The position numbers and the translations under genes were made by a program. Shown here one piece after another: positions 7,018 to 19,694 of a stretch of DNA of 64,000 nt. The DNA comes from Anaerococcus provencensis (GTDB lineage: Bacteria > Bacillota > Clostridia > Tissierellales > Peptoniphilaceae). A model generated the notes under the pieces. The model was not told the DNA's origin and searched no databases. It worked only from the letters and a program-made list of their open reading frames with translations. Positions within the stretch are counted from its first letter, which is position 1; each line of letters opens with the position of its first letter. Location of the stretch: contig NZ_HG003686.1 of the NCBI RefSeq assembly GCF_000312365.2, positions 309,366-373,365 of the forward strand, given 5' to 3'.

Positions 7018-8616
7018 TTATATGGATATTTTTGCTGTTTTTGATAGGTATGAAGATATTCTTTCCAAAGCTGTTAGAGTTTTCTCGTATATTAAGCCGC
7101 TTTCTGGATCGCATTGTCTTTCTCTCATTCTTAGCATATGTTCATATCTACATTTTTCTACATCTCTTTGTACGATTTTGTAGTTTTCACTTGTTATTTT
7201 TACTCTTTCATCTTTTGGTAAGTCTTCTCTCAATGCCTTTAGCATTTTTATCGTGTATTCATTTAGTGCGTACAAATCGTCATAAGCTATGTTTGTGAAG
7301 TCTAATTTTTGTTCAGCTTTAAGTTTTGCAACATCTGCAACATTTTTGGCATGATCGCCAACTCTTTCTAGATTTCTTGATATTCTCAAATAAGAAACGA
7401 AATTTGCTGATGTATCTTCATCCATAGACATGGATAAAGCATCTATAATGAAAGCAGATATTTCTTTATTTAAGTGGTTGATAATTCTTTCTCTGTGGAA
7501 AATATCGTGGTATTTATCCTCATCAAAGTTTACCAAGATGTCCATTGAATCTTCGTAATTAAGATCTACTATGGTCAATAGTCTATTTATTTCCGCCCTA
7601 ACATCTGTAAATGTAGCATTTACATCTTTTGTTATATTCTTGTTGATATATTGCAAGCTCATTTCTTCTTGTTCTTTGTCTTTGCCAGGAATAAGACTTA
7701 CAGATAAGTCTGCAAGTTTTCTTGAAAAAGGAATTAGAATAATGGTTGTTACAAGGTTAAACAAGGTGTGCAGATTTGCTATTTGTGCAGCTGGCAAGTC
7801 CCTAGAATGCCTTAATACAATTTCATCTATTGGCACAAACATAGCCAAAATAATGAATATGATTGTTCCTATGATGTTAAAAAGTACGTGGGCAAGGGCT
7901 GTCCTCTTTGCATTTTTGGATGATCCAAGCGCAGATAGGACTGATGTAATACAAGTTCCTATATTAAAGCCAAACACTATGTACATAGATGATTTTAGTG
8001 GTATCACACCTTGGTTAGCAATAGCTTGTAAGATACCCAGAGATGCTGATGACGATTGAATAATGGCAGTAATAATTGTTCCAGCCAATACTCCTAACAA
8101 AGGATTTTGAAATTTGGTCATAAGTGTGACAAAACCAGGATAATCCCTAAGTGGTTGCATAGCTGTGCTCATAAAATCCATGCCCATAAATAAAAATCCA
8201 AGTCCCATTATAGCTTGTCCTAAAAAAGTCTTCCTTTCTTTTTTAGCAAAAGTATTCAATACGAAGCCAATAAATGCAATTATAGGAGCTATGGCAGAAA
8301 TATTTAAAGCAACAAGCTGTCCTGTAATGGTTGTACCAATATTTGCCCCCATTATTATCCCAACAGCTTGGTAGATATTCATCAGTCCTGCGTTTACAAA
8401 GCCAACAACCATAACTGTGGTTGCGGATGAAGATTGGATAATACCAGTAACTATGATACCGACCAAGATAGCCTTGAAAAAATTAGAAGTCATTTTTTCT
8501 ATTATAACACGAAGCTTATCCCCAGCTGCAAGCTCTAGGCCCTTACTCATCATAGCCATCCCATATAAAAACAGGGCAAGACCACCCAATAATTCGATAA
8601 AATAATTAATTGACAT
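7018..8616 (-). CDS. Na/Pi cotransporter family protein (NptA type) with PhoU-like domain
   Basis: A 532-residue protein. The N-terminal two thirds carry the two inverted NptA repeats with their signature glutamine-serine loops, QSSSATTV (61-68) and QSSSASLG (about 188-195), set in eight or more hydrophobic segments. Residues about 335-530 are soluble helices of the PhoU type. The family couples sodium to phosphate movement across the cytoplasmic membrane, and the PhoU-like part is cytoplasmic. The start has GGAGGG six bases upstream. It stands alone with its own terminator. Confidence 0.93.
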   Translation of the reverse strand: MSINYFIELLGGLALFLYGMAMMSKGLELAAGDKLRVIIEKMTSNFFKAILVGIIVTGIIQSSSATTVMVVGFVNAGLMNIYQAVGIIMGANIGTTITGQLVALNISAIAPIIAFIGFVLNTFAKKERKTFLGQAIMGLGFLFMGMDFMSTAMQPLRDYPGFVTLMTKFQNPLLGVLAGTIITAIIQSSSASLGILQAIANQGVIPLKSSMYIVFGFNIGTCITSVLSALGSSKNAKRTALAHVLFNIIGTIIFIILAMFVPIDEIVLRHSRDLPAAQIANLHTLFNLVTTIILIPFSRKLADLSVSLIPGKDKEQEEMSLQYINKNITKDVNATFTDVRAEINRLLTIVDLNYEDSMDILVNFDEDKYHDIFHRERIINHLNKEISAFIIDALSMSMDEDTSANFVSYLRISRNLERVGDHAKNVADVAKLKAEQKLDFTNIAYDDLYALNEYTIKMLKALREDLPKDERVKITSENYKIVQRDVEKCRYEHMLRMRERQCDPESGLIYEKTLTALERISSYLSKTAKISI

Positions 8617-8978
8617 ATACCCTCCATTATCATTTATTATTTTTATCTTAATTTATTAAATTTTTTAGTAACTAATTAATGCTCACTTAATTACTCTGTT
8701 GAAGATTAAGACCTAACAAAAATAGTCCATTATAATAATTTTACCTTTTTTACTTTTAAGGTCTTCTATATAATTTTAATTTAGATAATAAGTTAGATTT
8801 GACTTAGAGGGTTAGTAGAAGTGGATGTTAATTTAGTAGGATGTTTGGATTTAAGCTTGATCAAAAAAGAATACAATTATAAGTAAAAGTAAGAGCTTGG
8901 AGAAATCCTATAGGCTTGCTCCAAGCATACACCTTACTTAGTAGAGATAAAACATAAATTTTGAAAGTGAAAATTAAA
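8617..8978 (-). terminator. Gene-free interval with a terminator-like hairpin at 8895-8926
   Basis: GCTTGGAG (8895-8902) pairs with CTCCAAGC (8919-8926). On the minus strand TCTTACTTTTACTT follows, so it may terminate the ZinT-like gene ending at 8979. The rest of the interval is AT-rich; no gene is supported. The promoter of the cotransporter gene must lie in its right part but is not distinct. Confidence 0.55.
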
Positions 8979-9713
8979 TTATTCTGTAATTTCTTCTATC
9001 AATTGTTCATTAGTAGTTTCTGGAGATACTACTGTTGGGAACCATCCTTCTTTATTTAGTATTTCATCTAAATCATCACCATATCTAAAGTGGAAATGTA
9101 CAAGATCTTCGTCAGGATTTATAGCCATCAAGATCATATATTTATATGGGGCATCATCATTTGTAGCTTCGAATATATTCCAAGTTATTTTGTGTTCGCC
9201 TACCATTTGATTTTCTGTTTTAGAGAATTCGTAAGTTCCTTCACCTATAGTTTTTCCATCTTTATCTGGAAAATTATCCAAGAATGTTATCTTATCGCCG
9301 TCAACAACTAGACCTGCAAAATTAGTCTTTCTTTTTTCTAGATAATCATCCTTTGCCTTGCTTTCTTCAACACCATCTTTTTCAGCTAGAGTTGCGTAAG
9401 CTGGTTGGATATCATCATCCTCTAAATATTCGTACATACTATTCCATTTGCCATCCCAATCAGACAAACTTACATCATCATCTGATTCTTCACTTTCTTC
9501 TTTTTCTTCTGCTTTATTATCATCAGTTTTTGTAGACTCATCATCTGTTTTGTTTGCGTCATCATTTTCAGCAGAATTATCTTTAGATTCTTCTACTTGT
9601 TGACTAGTATCCTCGGAAGCCTTATCTTCTTTAGCTTGATCATTTCCACAAGCGCTAAAAACTAATCCAAGTGATAGAACACTGGCAATAACTAATCTAT
9701 TTTTATTTTTCAT
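8979..9713 (-). CDS. ZinT/YodA-like metal-binding lipoprotein
   Basis: A 244-residue protein with lipobox FSAC (Cys22). An Asp/Glu/Lys linker runs to about residue 80, followed by a ZinT (YodA) calycin-like domain: LSDWDGKWNSMYEYL opens it, and the family hallmark HFHFRYGDDLDEIL with His206 and His208 leads to the GWFPT segment. In ZinT the HxH pair and a third His roughly nine residues earlier bind zinc; here the equivalent stretch (INPDEDLV) has no His, although His174 might substitute. The likely role is zinc or cadmium capture outside the membrane. The gene is alone behind a clean promoter overlapped by a Fur-type box (9784-9807). Confidence 0.82.
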   Translation of the reverse strand: MKNKNRLVIASVLSLGLVFSACGNDQAKEDKASEDTSQQVEESKDNSAENDDANKTDDESTKTDDNKAEEKEESEESDDDVSLSDWDGKWNSMYEYLEDDDIQPAYATLAEKDGVEESKAKDDYLEKRKTNFAGLVVDGDKITFLDNFPDKDGKTIGEGTYEFSKTENQMVGEHKITWNIFEATNDDAPYKYMILMAINPDEDLVHFHFRYGDDLDEILNKEGWFPTVVSPETTNEQLIEEITE

Positions 9714-9760
9714 ATAAACTCTCCTCTTATAGCAGTTATTTTTTATCTATTTACTAAATA

Positions 9761-9807
9761 ATAATAACATTAATTTGACATATAGTCAATAATGATTTTC
9801 ATTATCA
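9761..9807 (-). promoter_or_regulatory. Promoter of the ZinT-like gene with Fur-family operator
   Basis: On the minus strand TTGACT (9784-9789), a 17-nt spacer and TATTAT (9761-9766) form a good housekeeping promoter. ATAATGA-TTT-TCATTAT (9789-9805), a perfect inverted repeat, abuts the -35 box. The 20 bases 9788-9807 match 16 of 19 positions of the classical Fur box and recur exactly before the superoxide dismutase gene. Fur, Zur, PerR and MntR sites look alike, so the metal cannot be named. Confidence 0.72.
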
Positions 9808-10048
9808 TATATTAGAAGATTTTTATTAAATTAAGAGTTAAAATTACCCATGATAAGGTAAAAAATAAGAAAACTTTAAATTTTATAATAATTTATAAAA
9901 AGCGAGGATGATCCATGAAAAACTACTGATCAAAAGCTTTTACAAAGCTAGAATGAAAGCATGATGGATATTTTTAAAAAGTTAGAGTAACTGAATCTTT
10001 AAAAGGCTTTATTACTTGGGAAATAAGTGATATAATTATAATACTTGT

Positions 10049-10124
10049 TGGGATATAGCCAAGTTGGGAAGGCACCAGATTCTGACTCTGGAGAGCGTAG
10101 GTTCGAGTCCTACTATCCCAGCCA
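10049..10124 (+). tRNA. tRNA-Gln (anticodon CTG)
   Basis: A 76-nt cloverleaf including an encoded CCA. The acceptor stem is TGGGATA with TATCCCA, discriminator G. The anticodon arm CCAGA-TTCTGAC-TCTGG reads anticodon CTG. The T arm contains GTTCGAGTC. TATAAT at 10031-10036 is a plausible -10 element just upstream, and TTTTTT follows the CCA. The GNAT gene starts 24 nt later and may be read from the same transcript. Confidence 0.95.
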
Positions 10125-10147
10125 TTTTTTATGTGAGGGATTAAACT

Positions 10148-10873
10148 ATGGATAAAAATATAGTAAAACAATTGGAAAATGATTTTGGCAATAAAAATTT
10201 ACTAGATGGTAAAAATCATTTTATATTAAATGACTACGATGATAGTTTCCTATCCTATAATCGCCATCATCTTGCCATAAATTGCGTGGGCACTTCCTTA
10301 TTGGTTCGCTCCTCTGATAAAAATTTATTAGAAGAATTAGAAAAAGAGTATAGTGATTATCCTGCAGAATGGTTTATGGAAACGCCGAATCTTATAAAAT
10401 TACAAAATATCCTTAATAACCACAATATGACCCTAAAAAATATGGGTCCTCTTATGGGACCTAGTAGAAGTTTTAAGAAAATAGATAGTCTCTATGAATT
10501 TACTAGAATAAAAGAAGAAGACTTTTCGAAATTTAAGGGCGTTACTAAGCACGCCTTTAGCTTTGATGATGGTATTTGGAAGGATAGACTCGCCCTAGCT
10601 TACTATGATAAAGAAAAACTTATAGCCATAGTAGGTGCCAATCAAAACTCAAAATACTTGTGGGAAATAGGAGTAGAAAAATTTGACAAGCCTCCTAGAT
10701 ATAAAAATGTGACTTCACATTTAGTAAATAATCTAGCAGACATAGCAAGAGAAGAAAACCCAGAAATAACAGTAATATACTCCACCCAATTTTCCCATGT
10801 AAAGTCCATGAATGTGGCAGCAAGAGCAGGATACGACTTTGCTTTTTCGTTTCTTGCGGGAGATATTAAGTAA
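10148..10873 (+). CDS. GNAT family N-acetyltransferase
   Basis: A 241-residue protein. The C-terminal half has the GNAT layout: an acceptor strand (LWEIGVEKF), a pyrophosphate-binding segment around RYKNVTSHLVNNLA, and the closing motif SMNVAARAGYDFAF, typical of the larger two-part GNAT proteins. The substrate is unknown. GTGAGGGA precedes the ATG. It directly follows tRNA-Gln. Confidence 0.78.
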   Translation: MDKNIVKQLENDFGNKNLLDGKNHFILNDYDDSFLSYNRHHLAINCVGTSLLVRSSDKNLLEELEKEYSDYPAEWFMETPNLIKLQNILNNHNMTLKNMGPLMGPSRSFKKIDSLYEFTRIKEEDFSKFKGVTKHAFSFDDGIWKDRLALAYYDKEKLIAIVGANQNSKYLWEIGVEKFDKPPRYKNVTSHLVNNLADIAREENPEITVIYSTQFSHVKSMNVAARAGYDFAFSFLAGDIK

Positions 10874-10877
10874 AGAC

Positions 10878-10905
10878 TTGTAATATTATTATAAAGTGTT
10901 ATAAT
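10878..10905 (+). promoter_or_regulatory. Promoter of the bgl (beta-glucoside) operon
   Basis: TTGTAA (10878-10883), a 16-nt spacer and TATAAT (10900-10905). Transcription would begin near 10912 and enter the RAT/terminator leader at once. Confidence 0.7.
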
Positions 10906-10923
10906 TTAATAAGATACTTAGAT

Positions 10924-10991
10924 GGATAGTTATTGTTAAGTCAAGCTAAACCTATTTGCTTATCTTTTTTGATGAGCAAATAGGTTTTTTT
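10924..10991 (+). promoter_or_regulatory. RAT antiterminator overlapping an intrinsic terminator
   Basis: GGATAGTTATTG at 10924-10935 and AAGCTAAACC at 10943-10952 fit the BglG/LicT ribonucleic antiterminator pattern (GGATnGTTAnTG, 5-7 nt, then GCnAAACC). The last bases are shared with a strong terminator: AACCTATTTGCTTATC (10949-10964) pairs with GATGAGCAAATAGGTT (10971-10986), followed by Ts. Binding of LicT to the RAT would block the terminator, so licT-bglP-bglA is read only when the PTS signals substrate. Confidence 0.88.
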
Positions 10992-11020
10992 ATTGCAAGA
11001 AAGTGGGGTGATTCGATGAT

Positions 11021-15211
<4,191 letters not shown>

Positions 15212-15248
15212 AAAAGTGGTGGTGGATTTTTATCTACCATCACTTTTA
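15212..15248 (+). terminator. Terminator of the bgl operon
   Basis: AAAAGTGGTGGTGGAT and ATCTACCATCACTTTT form a stem of about 15 pairs starting one base after the bglA stop, ending in a T stretch. Confidence 0.85.
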
Positions 15249-15348
15249 ATTTCCAGTTTAAATGACTTGAACTAAATCAATCGAAAGAAAGAATTCTTTA
15301 TGTTAAATCTTCTGCTGGGAGATACATAAGTATAAATTTATAAGTACA

Positions 15349-15390
15349 GCCTCTTAAAAGTATTATTAGTACAACTTTTAAGAGGCTTTT
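15349..15390 (+). terminator. Second strong terminator, no gene in front of it
   Basis: GCCTCTTAAAAG (15349-15360) pairs perfectly with CTTTTAAGAGGC (15375-15386), then TTTT. It lies 100 nt beyond the bgl terminator with no ORF between, so it is either a backup stop or the end of a small RNA. Confidence 0.85.
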
Positions 15391-15393
15391 ATA

Positions 15394-15437
15394 TTTAAGC
15401 TTAATTTAAGGTTCTTTAAGTTTATTCTTAGCATAAT
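15394..15437 (+). promoter_or_regulatory. Three phased TTTAAG repeats and promoter of the ABC/two-component operon
   Basis: TTTAAG occurs at 15394-15399, 15405-15410 and 15415-15420, spaced 11 and 10 nt, one helical turn each. CATAAT at 15432-15437 is a plausible -10, so the repeats cover the -35 region. OmpR-family regulators bind such direct repeats, and this operon encodes one (17788). Confidence 0.6.
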
Positions 15438-15467
15438 GATTTATCCTATTATTAGGAGGTAAGCAAT

Positions 15468-16142
15468 ATGCTAAAAGTAAGTAATTTACATAAGAATTTT
15501 GATGATCATATTATTTATAATGGTTTTAATTTAGATATTAATAAAGGAGAGATTTTTGCGCTGATTGGACCTAATGGGATTGGCAAGACTAGTCTCATTC
15601 GTATGATTTTGGGTCTAGATAAGGATTATTCTGGCAATATTGACTACAATGGTTTTAACATTGGATATTCTCCAGAAACTCCTAATTTTCCAGATATTTT
15701 GACTGCTATGGAGCTTTTGGAACTTATTAAAAATGCTCATGGAACTAGTGATGATTTAGAAGATTTGATGAGAAAAGTAGGCCTTGATCCTGCTAATAAA
15801 ACTAAGCTTTCTAAGTATTCCAAAGGTATGATCCAACGACTTGCTGTAGCTCAAAGCCTTATTGGCAATCCTGATATCATTCTCCTTGATGAACCATCAA
15901 GTGGTTTAGATTTTTTTGGGCAAATGGCTATGCAAGATTTGATAAAATCGCTCAAATCTTCTGATAAGGCAATAGTTCTAAATTCCCACCTACTTTGGGA
16001 TGTGGAACGTATATGTGATAGGGGGGTTATAATTATGGGTCCTGATAGTTTTAAGTATTTTACTAGAAATGATTTTAGGGAGAAGTCCTTGGCTGATATT
16101 TTTATAGATTTTGGAAGGGAGGTAAATTATGACCCTCGTTAA
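15468..16142 (+). CDS. ABC transporter ATP-binding protein
   Basis: A 224-residue ATPase. Walker A is GPNGIGKT (34-41), the signature loop is the degenerate YSKGMIQRLAVAQ, Walker B is IILLDEPSSGLD, and the switch His is in LNSHLLWDVER. It is slightly shorter than most and groups with the ABC-2 export or lantibiotic-immunity type by its one-ATPase plus small-permease layout. TAGGAGGTAA precedes the ATG. The next gene starts inside it (14-nt overlap), so the subunits are probably translationally coupled. The exported substrate is unknown. Confidence 0.9.
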   Translation: MLKVSNLHKNFDDHIIYNGFNLDINKGEIFALIGPNGIGKTSLIRMILGLDKDYSGNIDYNGFNIGYSPETPNFPDILTAMELLELIKNAHGTSDDLEDLMRKVGLDPANKTKLSKYSKGMIQRLAVAQSLIGNPDIILLDEPSSGLDFFGQMAMQDLIKSLKSSDKAIVLNSHLLWDVERICDRGVIIMGPDSFKYFTRNDFREKSLADIFIDFGREVNYDPR

Positions 16143-16893
16143 ACTACATATAAGGGAAAATCTGTCTAAGTCTTCATTTGTAATCTTTGCCATAATAGGA
16201 ATACTTATTACAGCTTTTGTTTCATCAAGTATTAGTCTTTCGGCACCTGGTGTTAACAGCAATTCAGAATTTGGCCAATACTCCACTGCTTGGACCTTAA
16301 CCAATATGCTTGCTGCTCTTGCTGCTATTACACTTTCTATGGGTTCTTTTAGGAAACACTTAGCCAGTGGTTTGGTTGATATTTTGAAAGTCCATGGCAA
16401 ATCCTTGGATAAGCAAGTTTCTGAGATTATAAGAGCCGATGTGATAATTAGTATTGCCATGGGTTTGATCTTGCTAGTTGGTATGGTTATAAATGTTATT
16501 ATAAATCGTCCAAGCATTACCTTTCTTGGTTTTATCTTAGCTATCATAGTCTATCTAATAGCAATTCTTACAAGTAGCCTATTAATGTCAGTTTTCAACT
16601 TGATTTTGCCACCGGCTCCTGCAGCACTTTTTGGGGTGTTTTTTGTAATTGTTGGTGCTATGAGAGAAATTTTTAGGCTAATAGTAGAGATGACAGGTGG
16701 AGTCTTTGGCCAAGTTATGACTCATATTTTAAATATCTTTCCGCCTATAAGTGTTTTTGGAGAGATAGAGAGTGATTTATTTTTCGGCAACTTCACAAAC
16801 TATAGGTCCCTTGTTCATAGCCTAATCTATTTGTGGCTTTTGCTTGGTATTTTGTATCTTGTAAAAAGATGGAGGCTAGGTCGTGAAAAGTAA
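16129..16893 (+). CDS. ABC-2 type permease
   Basis: A 254-residue membrane protein with about six hydrophobic segments: one near residues 20-38, a cluster in 100-190, and a last one near 225-245. It fits the permease half of the adjacent ATPase. The start ATG lies within the ATPase gene after GGGAGGTAAA, a strong RBS. Its end overlaps the next gene by 11 nt. No signature identifies the cargo. Confidence 0.82.
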   Translation: MTLVKLHIRENLSKSSFVIFAIIGILITAFVSSSISLSAPGVNSNSEFGQYSTAWTLTNMLAALAAITLSMGSFRKHLASGLVDILKVHGKSLDKQVSEIIRADVIISIAMGLILLVGMVINVIINRPSITFLGFILAIIVYLIAILTSSLLMSVFNLILPPAPAALFGVFFVIVGAMREIFRLIVEMTGGVFGQVMTHILNIFPPISVFGEIESDLFFGNFTNYRSLVHSLIYLWLLLGILYLVKRWRLGREK

Positions 16894-17791
16894 AATCATT
16901 TATTTTTTAGCTGGTCTTGGACTTTTGCTTGCAAGTTTTTCTATGAGAATAACTACAATTGATTCAGTTAGTCTTGCACTTATTGATGAAGTAGAGACCT
17001 ATGATACCACAAAACTTTGGAAAGGCTTTGAGATGTCTTCATATACCAAGGATATTTGGTATAATTTTAATAAGGAATTTAGGTATCAAAATGGCAAGAT
17101 TATAGAAAAGCAACCAGATGATCCAGTAGTAGGGATTGAGGCATTGAAACTTGATGGCAAGCCACTTATTAAGGCTATTTCCTTTGATAAATTCAAAAAT
17201 ATTTACGGGGGAATGGGTGGCGTTACTAATCAAGAAGAAAACTACAAGTCAGTCTTTGTTCACGAGAGCTTCCATTGCTATCAGATGCAACATGGGCTAG
17301 ATATGGTCCATGATGTAAGTGATGGCCAAAGTGAAGAAGAGGAAGACTACGATGAATTCATGGAAGCTATTGAAAAAATGGACAAGGACCCAGAATTTAA
17401 AAAACTGTGGGAAGCAGAATATATGGGACTTTTGGATCTTTATGATTCAGGAGATGCTGATAACTACAAAAAAGCAAAGGCTGAAAAAGAGGCCTATATC
17501 AAAAAGAACTTCCCTTCACTATTTGAAGATTTGATCTTTCATATAAACTACAAGCAATTTATAGAAGGTACGGCCCAATTAGTTCAAGACAAGTACATGG
17601 CAGATCAAACTGGTGTTGATGAGATTAAATTCGAAGATAGAGTCTTTTATAAATTGGAAAAGACTTTCTATACAGAGGGAGAACTAAAGGCTAGGATTTT
17701 GGATAAATATTACAAGCAATGGCGAGAAAATTTGAGTTTTGATGAGAAGAACAACCTTGACTTGATGATGGAAAGAGGACGAATTTTGTGA
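16883..17791 (+). CDS. Membrane-anchored putative zinc metallopeptidase (HESFH)
   Basis: A 302-residue protein with one N-terminal hydrophobic segment (residues 5-20) that would leave the rest outside the cell. HESFH at 127-131 is an HExxH zinc motif, and a downstream glutamate in FIEGTAQL (Glu228) could be the third ligand, as in gluzincins. The intervening 145-205 region is highly charged. I do not recognise a named peptidase family. It is embedded in an ABC transporter/two-component operon with overlaps at both ends, so it probably acts on the same substrate or signal. The start is GTG in the overlap (AGGTCGTGAAAAG), giving tight coupling. Confidence 0.68.
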   Translation: MKSKIIYFLAGLGLLLASFSMRITTIDSVSLALIDEVETYDTTKLWKGFEMSSYTKDIWYNFNKEFRYQNGKIIEKQPDDPVVGIEALKLDGKPLIKAISFDKFKNIYGGMGGVTNQEENYKSVFVHESFHCYQMQHGLDMVHDVSDGQSEEEEDYDEFMEAIEKMDKDPEFKKLWEAEYMGLLDLYDSGDADNYKKAKAEKEAYIKKNFPSLFEDLIFHINYKQFIEGTAQLVQDKYMADQTGVDEIKFEDRVFYKLEKTFYTEGELKARILDKYYKQWRENLSFDEKNNLDLMMERGRIL

Positions 17792-18468
17792 ACGAACTAG
17801 TAATGGTAGTAGATGATAACAAGGAAATAAGAGATATTGTAAGGCTATATCTGACTAATTTTGGCTTTGAAGTAATGGAAGCTGGAAATGGCGTTGAGGC
17901 TCTTGAACTTTTGGATAAAAATTCTGTGGATCTCATAATTTTAGATATCATGATGCCAGAAATGGATGGGATTGAAGTCCTAAAAAAAATCGGTCAAGAT
18001 AGGGATTTTCCAATAATATTTCTATCAGCCAAATCAACTGTCAAAGAAAGAATCGAGGGCCTATACCTAGGAGCTGATGACTACCTAGCCAAGCCCTTTG
18101 ATCCAGGAGAATTACTTGCACGCTCTATAGCTCTTTTGCGTAGGCAAAAAAGAGCCAATACTGAAGAGATTAAAAGGGTGGGAAATCTTAGCTGGGATAA
18201 GGATAACAGACAAGTTTATAAAAATGATAAAATCCTAAGGCTTAGGGCCAAGGAATATGAACTTCTTACCATGTTTATGACAACTCCAGGCAAGGTTTTT
18301 ACCAAGGGTGAGATTTATGAATACTTGTGGGGTGGAGACTTTATAAACGATGATAATACAATCATGGTTCATATTTCAAATTTAAGAGATAAGATTGAGG
18401 ATAATCCCAAAAATCCAACTAGAATCATAACCATACGAGGACTTGGCTATATGATGAGGAAAGATTGA
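17788..18468 (+). CDS. OmpR/PhoB family response regulator
   Basis: A 226-residue regulator. The receiver has acidic residues at 9-10, phospho-acceptor Asp53 in ILDIMMPEMDG and the conserved Lys in AKPFDPGEL. A winged-helix C terminus follows (residues about 130-226, ending TRIITIRGLGYMMRKD). The start is GTG in GTGA, overlapping the stop of the metallopeptidase gene. It probably binds the TTTAAG repeats at 15394 and so controls its own operon. Confidence 0.93.
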   Translation: MNELVMVVDDNKEIRDIVRLYLTNFGFEVMEAGNGVEALELLDKNSVDLIILDIMMPEMDGIEVLKKIGQDRDFPIIFLSAKSTVKERIEGLYLGADDYLAKPFDPGELLARSIALLRRQKRANTEEIKRVGNLSWDKDNRQVYKNDKILRLRAKEYELLTMFMTTPGKVFTKGEIYEYLWGGDFINDDNTIMVHISNLRDKIEDNPKNPTRIITIRGLGYMMRKD

Positions 18469-19667
18469 TGAATACTAGGAAAAATATCTTAAAAAATACA
18501 GTGATTTTTATAATAGTTTTCATCATTGTAAGTCTTATTTTTCTGCTAAGCCTTGGCATAGTTTTTAACCAAAACAATGTTGAAAATTACGTTTCAAAGT
18601 ATTTTCCAACTACAGAAACTGTAGATGACACAGCTATAGATTGGCAGGCAATCGACGCTTATGGTGGTTCGGGCTTTGTCCTAAAGGATGGGCATGTTAT
18701 AAGGTCCTATAACAAGGACTTCAAGGACAAGTACTCAGAAAATGAACTCCTTGATATGCTTGCAGTAAATTCTGGATCAGAGACCAGGATGGTCTACAAT
18801 ACAAAAGATGGCAACAAGCTTTTTTTAGAATATGATAATGAGGCTGTCAAATACATCTGGCAAGTTGATATAAACCATGAAAAAGTTCCCCTAAAAACTG
18901 AAATTATTGCAATAGCCATTCTTATTGTCCTTATCTACCTTAGCATTATTTATGCCATAGTCAGATGGCTTTCAAGGCGCATCAACAAAGAGATGAGCGA
19001 AATATATAGTAAGGAAGAAGAGGAAAAAGACATGCTTTTCAGGGGCATAGCCCATGATGTAAAGACTCCGCTTTCTGTGATAATTTCTTATTCCAAGGCC
19101 CTTAACGATGAAATTATAGACAATGATAAGAAGGAAGTATACTTAGAATCAATAGAGAAAAATGCTAATATTTTAAATGATAGGGTAGATGAATTATTGG
19201 AATTTGCAAGTCTTGGCAGCAGGAATATTGACAAAGAATCCAAAGATATACTAGAGATTATAAGAAGGTATGTCGGCGATAACTATATGTATTTTTTGGA
19301 TAATGGCGGGGAAATTGAAATTTTATTTGCTGAGTCAGACCAGGAAATTATCCCTGTTGATGAAAAACTATTAAAAAGACTCTTACAAAATATATTGCAA
19401 AATTCCATTGATCACAATGAAAATGATGTCAAAATATTTATAGATTACAGGCAAGATAAACTTATATTTAAAGATTCTGGCAAGGGCATTAGTAAAGATA
19501 AGGCTAGCAAAATCTTCAATCCTCTATATACAGGGGAGGAAAGTAGAACTGGTGACAAACTTCGTGGCATGGGCCTTTCTAATGTCAAGAGAATTTGTGA
19601 TTTGCACGGTTGGAAAATACATTATGATAATGCTTTTATAATAGAATTTAAAAAATCCAAGGAATAA
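18468..19667 (+). CDS. Sensor histidine kinase
   Basis: A 399-residue kinase. A first membrane segment lies near residues 8-30, then an extracellular loop of about 110 residues, and a second segment near 145-165. The H box is GIAHDVKTPLSVI, the N box ILQNSIDHN, and the G boxes GKGISKD and GMGLSN. I start it at the ATG that overlaps the previous stop (TGATG at 18466-18470) rather than at the TTG just before. The pair with the upstream regulator is clear, and the sensor loop is long enough to bind a ligand directly. Confidence 0.92.
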   Translation: MNTRKNILKNTVIFIIVFIIVSLIFLLSLGIVFNQNNVENYVSKYFPTTETVDDTAIDWQAIDAYGGSGFVLKDGHVIRSYNKDFKDKYSENELLDMLAVNSGSETRMVYNTKDGNKLFLEYDNEAVKYIWQVDINHEKVPLKTEIIAIAILIVLIYLSIIYAIVRWLSRRINKEMSEIYSKEEEEKDMLFRGIAHDVKTPLSVIISYSKALNDEIIDNDKKEVYLESIEKNANILNDRVDELLEFASLGSRNIDKESKDILEIIRRYVGDNYMYFLDNGGEIEILFAESDQEIIPVDEKLLKRLLQNILQNSIDHNENDVKIFIDYRQDKLIFKDSGKGISKDKASKIFNPLYTGEESRTGDKLRGMGLSNVKRICDLHGWKIHYDNAFIIEFKKSKE

Positions 19668-19684
19668 ATCCCTGGATTTTTTTA
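19651..19684. terminator. Bidirectional terminator between convergent genes
   Basis: AAATCCAAGG (19654-19663) pairs with CCCTGGATTT (19671-19680), with an A run before and a T run after. It ends the rightward kinase operon and can also stop the leftward lipoprotein genes. Confidence 0.85.
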
Positions 19685-19694
19685 AATTACTAAC

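Noticed and set aside
7571..8059. A 162-codon plus-strand frame opposite the Na/Pi cotransporter
   Set aside because: Antisense to a well-supported membrane protein; no RBS and no recognisable domain.
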